Assembly: GCF_046054195.1 (NCBI RefSeq)
Contig: NZ_JBEQCS010000002.1
Span: forward strand, 1-64,000
DNA length: 64,000 bases
DNA from: Celerinatantimonas sp046054195
GTDB taxonomy: Bacteria; Pseudomonadota; Gammaproteobacteria; Enterobacterales; Celerinatantimonadaceae
Reading direction: 5' to 3'
Both the position numbers and the translations under genes were made by a program. Below, piece by piece: positions 57,401 to 64,000 of this stretch (position 1 is the stretch's first letter; every line of letters begins with the position of its first letter). The notes under the pieces are model-generated. The model had not been told where the DNA came from. It made no database searches and saw only the letters and a list, made by a program, of their open reading frames with translations.

Positions 57401-57670
57401 GGAGTTAGTCAGTTTAGAAAGCTCAGAAATTGCTTCAGGCCATTTCTGAGCCCTGATAAACGCTTTAATTAGCCGCTGTTCAAGCTCTTGATCGTCAGGC
57501 TTATTCACTAATGCCGCCCGCAGATAAGGAATCAGCAGCACAGGATCTTGCTCACTATCAGCAGTCACGAAAAACTGATGTTTTGGGAAGAGCGCATAAA
57601 ACATGGCGCAAATAATGACAATAATTACAGCAAATGCAGGCCATGAAATAAGACGAGAATACTTAGTCAT
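54404..57670 (-). CDS. pelB: PelB, TPR/beta-barrel export porin
   Basis: 1088 residues: one N-terminal membrane segment (about 10-28), a long periplasmic array of tetratricopeptide repeats (to about residue 800), and a C-terminal region of alternating strands ending YYVHF, typical of a 16-strand outer-membrane barrel. PelB exports Pel and binds PelA through its TPRs. Slightly shorter than the Pseudomonas protein (1193). Start overlaps the pelA end by 8 bp. Confidence 0.95.
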   Translation of the reverse strand: MTKYSRLISWPAFAVIIVIICAMFYALFPKHQFFVTADSEQDPVLLIPYLRAALVNKPDDQELEQRLIKAFIRAQKWPEAISELSKLTNSDIHHQLYQQVIYHRWTAHGAHHDRDLDALIASFRPVSQWSKQSVRYATAAGLQGAVAEYYQRHNKYGKAAQFWMQDDNAHLAVENYKKSISSTNYKQAIQAALADQHPKQALLWWQKFGDVSDVKHTLKLAKFADDRAITEQAANTLVHQFPNNESVLREAVQAQIGNHDLSKARVTSKKLLFLLPKDKALHHQLWQIAMWSDDITLAMHQLQWLIANDPLHSLKSAKQTLHTVDGLFLYQDKIVIYRFLSEQHKLTKQDFNHWMSDHYYLGDSNQMVQDIHSYERLNGKSLFSQYWLLKALYEQGHLSKVRHLWAHYQGPDTAQTHLWFARAFWLNNQNEKALKILASVSKDPTPVYWDSLAQVAEMVGNDKLELLGYSHLKQLGPVSLGIELRYRQLRFGNHNKALLHYLWHQPVSDSNLVAIAQVSMQLQDRASMAKLAPLLAQQKPSPALASAWSTLGQWYQSQQQYSLAKQMLLTAQNLAPNLPETALSLGWLAVDSNNKADAQAILSAHQSEPMSLQWAPLLSSLALELGDYRLAYRYLRWCIANQPSELSYWVNLSDVLTHMHMKAEAWKVNRYLIGHLPHTQADYQQLLAQWGGAKAYSYLRHYESVDNLAITLSEQPQAQWWLHRRAVKLLPSWQQLQQAMQDGQFTNIRQLVAKKQLAPIDKVNALIYLRQPYRAMQNWLVADQDSRESVNYDLARSVRSSFFHAVELSLQPNAGLSSSAQQFNVYFPAAQVQWKIGLAKVNNLGNDGQYFLVDGHYLSGRWDLEGQVDYFHGALQSRNGLTAKLNYQSTQRLRLGASLGWHTRTDQSDLLLAFAQQNQLELSAEYLLSPRQQLNFSASQWQITLDSSNKPVASGQQYQTRYSYQILNQDPLWGVYSAVNWQQLSSSHIRSINGQEANMSAFRRIALGTTLGPGLEFNPPYLGLSPTWQIDLSGGYQPNVKQLDFAAVAGIGWSIISDDLLSVQTRYQTRSRSGKSDLQLQLNYYVHF

Positions 57671-60386
57671 GTTGCATCACCGAATGTTTATTACAAAGAA
57701 GCTGACCGCGAAAAGTCCCTTTAGGTAATTCAAACTGGCTGATCCCATGACTAAGATGAGGTCTATAAATAATCCCTGAATGGCTCACTAAACGACAATG
57801 ACGAGCATTAGCCATATTAATTTGGGCTTTTACCCAAGAAAATAACTGAACGGGACCATCCACTTGCCAGCGTTTTAATACCCCATTAGCCGAAAGCAAA
57901 TAGGGTTGAGTGTTTAATGATTTTGTTGAGAGCTTTATCGCTGCCTTGGCTCGAATCAACGATACATATCGACCACTTTGTGTAACGCCTGCTATACCTG
58001 AACTCTTTTTAAGATCCACATTTGCAAGCACTGAAGGTATTCGAATAGTACGAATAGACTTACTACTGGTAAGCCAACGACCCTGACTATCTTTAGCTAA
58101 AGCAGAGAAATAAAAGTCTTTTGCCATAATGGCGTAGCGGCTTAGATGAATCGGTGTATTAGGTTTGGACTGAATATAACGGATAGCATCGTTAACCCCT
58201 TTTAGGCCTGCCGGGTTAGCCGCCACATAAGTATGTAAATAAATATCAAACGGCTTTAAACGATAGGGTTTATCTGTCACTTTATATGTCGTTATAACTC
58301 GTTTAAAGCCATCAAATGGACCTTTCCACTCATTGGTAAACACATCATCATTCATAATAGGTGCATAAATCTGCCATAAAAATTCCCCCTCAGGACGAGC
58401 TATTGGAGAAATATTAGTAAGGCTTGGATTATCACTCGTAATGTTCGTATTACCGCCATTAACATTTAAAACGTGCATAGCATTGGCAAGAGCTATTGGT
58501 TTAGGTCCTGGAAGTGCATCTCCAGACCACAGGACCATTACTACTTTTTTACCTTTGGGCGCTAAACGGCTATTAATATAATTAATAGAACCATTAATCT
58601 CGCGTTTAAGGACAACATGGGGATAATTTGGAACAGCCAAATTAAAACCGTATTCCTCGTCCTTGGCCGTTACCACTCGGCGCCCCGCTAATGCAGCCCA
58701 GAAGAATGGATGACTAAAGGTGTGAGTAGCGATCTCGACATAGGGAAGCTTAAAAATTGCTCTAGCAATGGCTTCAAGTTTTGGACTTATTGCTGGGTAT
58801 AATCCTTTAGGCCCCACTTCCCCTTCGATAACAGAGAATGTAAACGGTAATTTATAACGTTTTAGAATCTTATCTTTAAACTCTTCTCCGGCATATGGCT
58901 GCCCAGGGAACCGAGACAAGCTAGGAAAGCCATCACCATCCATATGCAATAAAAAAGCTCTACGACCACTAACAGTGGTTACATCAAATGCAGGAATAGG
59001 CGGAAGTTTTAGTACTTTGGTTAACAGATTCATTGGATTCACAATCCATCTGTTATCCCCCATAGGAATATTTTTAATCATCCATGGTGCTAAAACAATC
59101 CCACCGTTAGAAGTCATGCTCGCCTGAACAATAGGACCCGATGCCGTTTTTAGTGAAATTAATGCGTGCGCACCTTTAACTAAATGCATGCCGACGGGGT
59201 CTAACCCATGCATTGAGGGTAATGCTTCACTTTTGAGAATTGGACTCATAAATGTTAGGTGGTATGGCCCCTTAGGCGATTGAGAGAGTAGTTGCCCCCC
59301 AAGCCCTTTTAACAATTGCGAATTATTAGGAACCAATCCTAATAGCAGCTCAGGAATCTCTCCTTGAGCTTTAATCAACCATTTAACTAAAGAATCTTGA
59401 TAAAAATTAGGTTGATCATTCCAAACGATAATACCCGCATATAAAGATGGATCGATATCAGGTAGTGGATGCTTACTAATATCCCAATAATCAGGAATAT
59501 ATCCAAGATATTCTATAAATATCGCTAGCTGATTATGCAGAGGATTATAAATAAGCGGTTGGATTTTTCCGTTATAGGGTATGATTATTCGCCTTGCCAC
59601 AGGCTTAATGGTTGAAGTTCCCCATTGCTGCAAAAATCCATCACTTACCCATGGCTGATAACCTCGATGAAAAATTCTTTTTGCCAGAGCATAACGTTCA
59701 TGAGGTTTGGCATAATCAATTACCTCAACTTTAAATCCAAGCGATTTTGCGTAATTGAGCCGAGCTTCTATCCATTTTTGATCTTTAATAGAAGTTTTAT
59801 GATAGGAGTTATTAATTGGGTTAAATTGTGTAAATAACCCTTCAGCAACGATATATTCAGCTTTACCTTTTAATTGTGAAAGGACATCAAATCCACGATT
59901 TAGAATTAAATGTCCTGAAAACATCTTAGACAAATGTAAGATAACTTCAACCAAAGCTTGCTGTTGTATGGATTGCTGCTTTTTATCTAATAGCTGATAA
60001 CTATTGAGAGTATCGAGAAATAATCCATGAAACCCCCGAACTTGTAACTTTTTAGCTCTGTTATAAAGCTGCGCTCGCCATTGAGGCGAACTTAAGTCCA
60101 TGATTTGAGTTGACCATTGACTATTTTGACCTAATACAGCACCAGTCTGCCCAGCTGATTCACCTATACTTAAATAAGCATAACTTTTTATGTTTCGGCG
60201 GTTAAGCCAAGTCAACTCTTGATTATTAATATGATCAGGCTGCACTACGACATTTGAATAAAATGTCATTTCCGCTAATGGCATTGGTTGACCATAATAA
60301 AAAGCTATAGATTGATTACTTCCCTTTGCTAAGCAAATAGGCGTAAAGAAAATAAATAGCCAAAAAATCCAGTTACATCTATTCAT
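57663..60386 (-). CDS. pelA: PelA, bifunctional Pel hydrolase/deacetylase
   Basis: About 907 residues from the ATG at 60386, which gives a proper signal peptide (MNRCNWIFWLFIFFTPICLA); an upstream TTG at 60440 is an alternative. The N-terminal GH114/TM1410-type glycosidase domain includes GLFLDTL and VAEGLFTQF, where the Glu matches the catalytic Glu218 region of Pseudomonas PelA. A middle domain follows, then a polysaccharide deacetylase domain with metal/catalytic motifs LLHMDGDGF and EIATHTFSHPF. It partly deacetylates Pel in the periplasm. First gene of the pel operon. Confidence 0.95.
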   Translation of the reverse strand: MNRCNWIFWLFIFFTPICLAKGSNQSIAFYYGQPMPLAEMTFYSNVVVQPDHINNQELTWLNRRNIKSYAYLSIGESAGQTGAVLGQNSQWSTQIMDLSSPQWRAQLYNRAKKLQVRGFHGLFLDTLNSYQLLDKKQQSIQQQALVEVILHLSKMFSGHLILNRGFDVLSQLKGKAEYIVAEGLFTQFNPINNSYHKTSIKDQKWIEARLNYAKSLGFKVEVIDYAKPHERYALAKRIFHRGYQPWVSDGFLQQWGTSTIKPVARRIIIPYNGKIQPLIYNPLHNQLAIFIEYLGYIPDYWDISKHPLPDIDPSLYAGIIVWNDQPNFYQDSLVKWLIKAQGEIPELLLGLVPNNSQLLKGLGGQLLSQSPKGPYHLTFMSPILKSEALPSMHGLDPVGMHLVKGAHALISLKTASGPIVQASMTSNGGIVLAPWMIKNIPMGDNRWIVNPMNLLTKVLKLPPIPAFDVTTVSGRRAFLLHMDGDGFPSLSRFPGQPYAGEEFKDKILKRYKLPFTFSVIEGEVGPKGLYPAISPKLEAIARAIFKLPYVEIATHTFSHPFFWAALAGRRVVTAKDEEYGFNLAVPNYPHVVLKREINGSINYINSRLAPKGKKVVMVLWSGDALPGPKPIALANAMHVLNVNGGNTNITSDNPSLTNISPIARPEGEFLWQIYAPIMNDDVFTNEWKGPFDGFKRVITTYKVTDKPYRLKPFDIYLHTYVAANPAGLKGVNDAIRYIQSKPNTPIHLSRYAIMAKDFYFSALAKDSQGRWLTSSKSIRTIRIPSVLANVDLKKSSGIAGVTQSGRYVSLIRAKAAIKLSTKSLNTQPYLLSANGVLKRWQVDGPVQLFSWVKAQINMANARHCRLVSHSGIIYRPHLSHGISQFELPKGTFRGQLLCNKHSVMQHD

Positions 60387-60644
60387 AATATACAACGACA
60401 GGAAATGATTAATCTCACCAAAAAGGCAACATCTCTTCAAATGACAATAGACTGAAATTTAAATTTCTATAGATGCTCTATCATGTAGCAATTCATCCGC
60501 CAAATTTAATTAAGATAGGAAATTAAACAGACTTATCCACTTACCATATTAATAATTGCCAGTAATTCTATCACCAAAATAATTTTTATAAAACAAATAA
60601 ATAACAATAAAACATATTAATTTTCACCTAGTTTTAGCTAATTA
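60387..60644. other. Left part of the pelA/hydrolase intergenic region
   Basis: AT-rich sequence between the divergent pelA and alpha/beta hydrolase genes. It must contain the pel promoter. No clear -35/-10 pair or FleQ-like site could be assigned by eye. Confidence 0.4.
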
Positions 60645-60702
60645 ATTAGTATTAATTATTCATTAATAACCATTTTATTATTAATAGCTAATTAATACTA
60701 AT
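60645..60702. repeat. 58-bp imperfect palindrome upstream of pelA
   Basis: Arms 60645-60669 and 60678-60702 match at 22 of 25 positions around an 8-base loop. The outer 13 bp (ATTAGTATTAATT and its complement) and inner 8 bp are perfect. Very AT-rich, so chance is less unlikely than the length suggests; it may be a regulator site or a cruciform. Confidence 0.5.
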
Positions 60703-60849
60703 AATGAGTAGGGATGAATTTTTATTTAAAATTTATCTTTATAAATCATTAAATAATATATATAGAACTATCAATAAAATCGTTGGCTTTTATCACAGAG
60801 CAGAACGCTGATACAATCATATTCATCCTATTCTCTTAAGAGAGTACAA

Positions 60850-61770
60850 ATGTCTAAGCAATATTCTCAGCTTTTTGGCTACACCGATGGTGCCCAGGTT
60901 TTGCAAATCCCTGTTCAAGAGACGCCAATTGATGTGATTAATCAGGTTTGCTATTCGCAGGTTCGTGAGCAACGCTCAATGACACAACTGTGTATGACCA
61001 TATTGGTTCCGCGAACAAGTGTTCCCAAACCAGCTATTGTCTACTACCCCGGTGGTGGATTTACTAAAAGTGAGCGAGATAAATTTATCGAAATGCGCTT
61101 TGCGCTGGCCAAAGCAGGATATGTCGTTGCAGCAGCTGAATATCGCGTTGTACCCAATCAATTCCCTGCCCCAATCATTGATGGTAAAGCTGCAATCCGT
61201 TATCTGCGTCAGCATGCTGAGGAATTTACCATTAATCCGCAGCAAATAGGTGTGCTGGGCGACTCAGCTGGCGGTTATATGGCCCAAATGATGACTCTGG
61301 CGCAAGATAAAGAATTTGAACAAGGAGATCATCTTAACCAGTCGTCAACTGTTCAGGCAGGCGTTAGCATTTACGGGATATCAAACTTATTAAATATTGG
61401 TGCAGGTTTGAATGAGAAACTCCAACAAGTGCACCAATCACCAGCGGTTACAGAAGCCTTGTTAGTCAACGGAGCGGCTTTTAATACTTTTGCTGGCGCA
61501 TCAATTCAAAGTGACCAAACCAAAGCACTACATGCCAGTCCAATGGGTCATCTTCAAGGGGAAAAACCACCCTTATTACTCATGCATGGCAGCGCTGACC
61601 AACTAGTAAGTCCGATACAAAGCCAACAGCTTTATGAGCAATTAAAAGCCCATCAGGCACCAGTTGAATATATTGTTGTAGAAAAAGCCGCCCACGGAGA
61701 TGATATCTGGTACCAAAAACCGATTATCGACACCGTTTGTCAGTGGTTTAGACAACATTTAGCTATCTAA
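60850..61770 (+). CDS. Alpha/beta hydrolase, esterase-like
   Basis: 306-residue alpha/beta-hydrolase of the BD-FAE/HSL-like type: oxyanion region YYPGGGF in place of HGGGF, nucleophile Ser139 in GVLGDSAGGYM, acid Asp in MHGSADQLV and His in KAAHGDD. No signal peptide, so cytosolic. Substrate unknown; carbohydrate or small ester esterase is plausible. SD AAGAGAG precedes the ATG. It is divergent from pelA, but a link with Pel is not shown. Confidence 0.85.
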   Translation: MSKQYSQLFGYTDGAQVLQIPVQETPIDVINQVCYSQVREQRSMTQLCMTILVPRTSVPKPAIVYYPGGGFTKSERDKFIEMRFALAKAGYVVAAAEYRVVPNQFPAPIIDGKAAIRYLRQHAEEFTINPQQIGVLGDSAGGYMAQMMTLAQDKEFEQGDHLNQSSTVQAGVSIYGISNLLNIGAGLNEKLQQVHQSPAVTEALLVNGAAFNTFAGASIQSDQTKALHASPMGHLQGEKPPLLLMHGSADQLVSPIQSQQLYEQLKAHQAPVEYIVVEKAAHGDDIWYQKPIIDTVCQWFRQHLAI

Positions 61771-61801
61771 TGCTGAGCAAACTGAGTGCTTTTGTGCTTA
61801 A

Positions 61802-64000
61802 TTAAAGCGGCTTTTTACCGTTAAACAGTAACTTCTCAAAAATATCCGGTTCAAGTGCTTCACTAAACAAGAAGCCCTGATAAGTATGACATCCTCGATA
61901 TTTAAGAAATTGCATTTGAAAATCAGTCTCGACGCCTTCGGCGACCACTTCAATGCCGAGGTTTTCACTCATTGCAATAATGGTTGCGATAATGGCGCTG
62001 CTGCCTGCTCGAGTGCCGTTAGCAACCACTTCATCAACAAATGATTTATCAATTTTAAGGCAATTAATAGGTAGCCGATTAAGATAAGCGAGGGATGAAT
62101 AACCTGTACCAAAATCATCAATGGAAAAACGCACACCAAACTCGCGTAATTTCGAGAGTTTGGTAATGGTTTCATCCACATTCGTCACCAAAACACCTTC
62201 AGTTATTTCAAGCTCAAGTAGCGCAGGATCGCAGCCTTGCTCTTTAATAATGTCGATGACCTCCTGCACAAATCCACTGCGGTGAAATTGTTTTGGACTC
62301 ACATTCACTGAAAGCGTCGTAAACTGAGGCGGGATCCCTTGATCTTGCCATTGTTTGAGTTTGCGACATGCCCCTCGCATAACCCACTCCCCAAGTTCAA
62401 CAATAAAACCAGACTCTTCAGCCATGGGGATAAACATTCCCGGTGAGATCCATCCATAGCGTTCATCAAACCAACGCAGTAGTGTTTCGGCGCCAGTCAT
62501 TTGATAATTATCATTAAAGCGCGGCTGAAAATAGATAACCATGTCATCATTGTGCATAGCTTTCGGCATGAGCATCTGAATTTCATGGCGCTGATGCGCT
62601 TTACTGGCCATCTCTTCGATAAAGAAATGCACTTTTGAACGACCAGATTCTTTACCGTGATAAAGAGCAATATCGGCTTGGCGAAATACTTCGTATGCAG
62701 TGTTCTTCTGATTTGGAAAAAGAGCAATGCCAATGGTGACATTTAAGTTAACTTCACTATTTTGAATCTCAATAGTTTCACGAACATCGCTACTTAGCTG
62801 ATGGGCAATTGAAAGCAATTTGCGTACTGCATTTTGTCTAACTTGCCCCAAGTGAGTGAGCAAAATAGCAAACTCATCCCCACTAATACGTGCAACGGTG
62901 TGCACATGACTACGCTGGATTTGCAGTCTTGCAGCTACTTTTTTCAAAATAAAATCACCAATGTGGTGACCAAAGAGATCATTGATATTTTTAAAATTAT
63001 CAATATCGATATAAAATAATCCGCCAAACTCCTGATATTCAACATGTGAAGTAATCGCTTTTTCTAATTCTTCTAAGAGTCGGCTACGATTAGCCAACTC
63101 TGTGGTGGAATCGTAATTACTCTGATAAACCAATTTCTCCTGCGCCCGATGTAACTCGGAAATGTCTTTAAATAATCCGACCATACGCAGCGGCTTATCA
63201 CCATCTTTTTCAACCACCATCACTCTCGGGGAAACCCAAATTATTTCGCCATGAGAATTGACTAACCGATGAACATGTACAAACGTGTCTCGCACACCTT
63301 GCAGGTATAGTCGAAATTGTTTGAGTGTTTCATCTTTATCATCACTGTGAATATAATTTTGCCAGCCGCGAATATCTGCGACTAGTTGCGCCTTCTGCAA
63401 GCCTAGCATTAACGCCCATTGCTGATTATAGTGAACTTCATCAGTGACTAAGTTCCACTCCCAAATCCCATTCACATCATTATCAAGTGCAAACTGCCAA
63501 CGTTGCTCAGCAGCCTTTGTCTGTGACAAACTAGAGCTTAATGAAGAGCGTAAATCATTTAAAAAATGCCCAACTTGAGCGACTTCTCCTCGACCAAATG
63601 ATTCTGTCTGAGCTCGCTGAAAATTAACATCATTAAGCGAAATTTGCTGCAATGGTTTCACAAGCCAGCGACGCATCAACATGTTCAGAACCAAAGTTCC
63701 TAACACAATCAGCCCCCACTGCCAAAATGCCTGAGAAAGCAATCGATTAAATAGCTTGGACCACTCATAGCCAAGGTCATACTCAACCAATAAAATCCGT
63801 TTCGAAAAACCAGCTGTGTGATGAATAATCATCGGTTCATAAAAAGAGCCAATCAAACCATCGTCTGAAACAGCCCACTGCGAATGGCCAGAGCTAAGAG
63901 CTTGCTGGAAAATCTTTGAGTTGAAGTGTTCACTCACATGACTAATCAAATCGCCTTGATACTGATGATTACTATCGATCAAGATATGCATGTTCGAGCC
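61802..64000 (-). CDS. PAS-GGDEF-EAL protein (partial at window edge)
   Basis: The frame is open to the window end, so the N-terminus is missing; the first internal Met is at 63991. Visible in order: part of a periplasmic sensor region, a membrane helix (about 90 residues in), a HAMP-like linker, a PAS domain, GGDEF and EAL. The GGDEF signature is SGDEF (RISGDEFAIL). The EAL signature reads ETL (AETLLRW), but the metal/catalytic residues are kept: Asn in LSVNVSP, Glu in LELEITEG, DDFGTG, Lys in LKIDKSF, and Glu in AEGVET. It is therefore probably an active c-di-GMP phosphodiesterase, possibly acting on the pool seen by PelD. Confidence 0.92.
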   Translation of the reverse strand, partial: GSNMHILIDSNHQYQGDLISHVSEHFNSKIFQQALSSGHSQWAVSDDGLIGSFYEPMIIHHTAGFSKRILLVEYDLGYEWSKLFNRLLSQAFWQWGLIVLGTLVLNMLMRRWLVKPLQQISLNDVNFQRAQTESFGRGEVAQVGHFLNDLRSSLSSSLSQTKAAEQRWQFALDNDVNGIWEWNLVTDEVHYNQQWALMLGLQKAQLVADIRGWQNYIHSDDKDETLKQFRLYLQGVRDTFVHVHRLVNSHGEIIWVSPRVMVVEKDGDKPLRMVGLFKDISELHRAQEKLVYQSNYDSTTELANRSRLLEELEKAITSHVEYQEFGGLFYIDIDNFKNINDLFGHHIGDFILKKVAARLQIQRSHVHTVARISGDEFAILLTHLGQVRQNAVRKLLSIAHQLSSDVRETIEIQNSEVNLNVTIGIALFPNQKNTAYEVFRQADIALYHGKESGRSKVHFFIEEMASKAHQRHEIQMLMPKAMHNDDMVIYFQPRFNDNYQMTGAETLLRWFDERYGWISPGMFIPMAEESGFIVELGEWVMRGACRKLKQWQDQGIPPQFTTLSVNVSPKQFHRSGFVQEVIDIIKEQGCDPALLELEITEGVLVTNVDETITKLSKLREFGVRFSIDDFGTGYSSLAYLNRLPINCLKIDKSFVDEVVANGTRAGSSAIIATIIAMSENLGIEVVAEGVETDFQMQFLKYRGCHTYQGFLFSEALEPDIFEKLLFNGKKPL

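Noticed and set aside
1..64000. Mobile elements, tRNA or rRNA genes, toxin-antitoxin or defence systems
   Set aside because: No transposase, integrase, terminal inverted repeats, cloverleaf sequences or known defence domains were found on reading the window.

Overview
The window reads as a chromosomal segment of a gammaproteobacterium with moderate to low GC. Three lines of evidence support this: the conserved order hemA-prfA-prmC-sirB2-sirB1-kdsA facing lolB-ispE-prs-rplY-pth-ychF, an nlpI and ubiT/ubiU/ubiV block, and protein sequences closest by eye to Vibrio/Aeromonas/enteric relatives. The genus cannot be fixed from sequence alone; a facultative, nitrogen-scavenging aquatic or plant-associated bacterium fits the content. 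I see no insertion sequence, prophage, CRISPR array, tRNA or rRNA gene.

Layout. 1-4 kb: a YfhL-type ferredoxin, a DUF945/YdgA-like protein, then ubiT divergent from ubiUV (oxygen-independent ubiquinone synthesis). 4-15.4 kb: housekeeping genes nlpI, kdsA, sirB1, sirB2-like, prmC, prfA and hemA (minus strand), then lolB, ispE, prs, rplY, pth and ychF (plus strand). 15.7-18.5 kb: a small unknown protein, ABC-F ATPase YbiT and a GNAT acetyltransferase. 18.6-22.9 kb: a hybrid histidine kinase whose sensor half looks like an NCS1 (purine/cytosine permease) transporter, overlapping a LuxR-type response regulator gene.

23.7-39.8 kb is a nitrogen-acquisition island: the urea ABC transporter urtABCDE, a LysR regulator, two different arginase/agmatinase-family ureohydrolases that bracket a polar amino-acid-type ABC importer, and a full urease operon ureDABCEFG preceded by a possible 31-codon leader ORF. 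The simplest reading is that a guanidino compound is imported and hydrolysed to urea plus an amine. That urea, or urea taken up directly by Urt, is then split by urease to ammonia. The importer's binding protein keeps the carboxylate-binding Arg but has Gly where the alpha-amino-binding Asp normally sits, which points to a guanidino acid without an alpha-amino group. The upstream two-component pair is a candidate regulator of the island, and a perfect 7-2-7 palindrome upstream of urtA is a candidate operator.

39.8-48.6 kb: cutC, a ROK sugar kinase, a 1111-residue ankyrin-repeat protein, a LysR/CidA-LrgA/LrgB module and a YnaI-type mechanosensitive channel. 48.7-60.4 kb: a complete pelABCDEFG operon (Pel exopolysaccharide) on the minus strand, with a PelD that keeps an RxxD c-di-GMP-type motif. 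60.8-64 kb: an alpha/beta hydrolase and the C-terminal part of a PAS-GGDEF-EAL protein that runs off the window edge.
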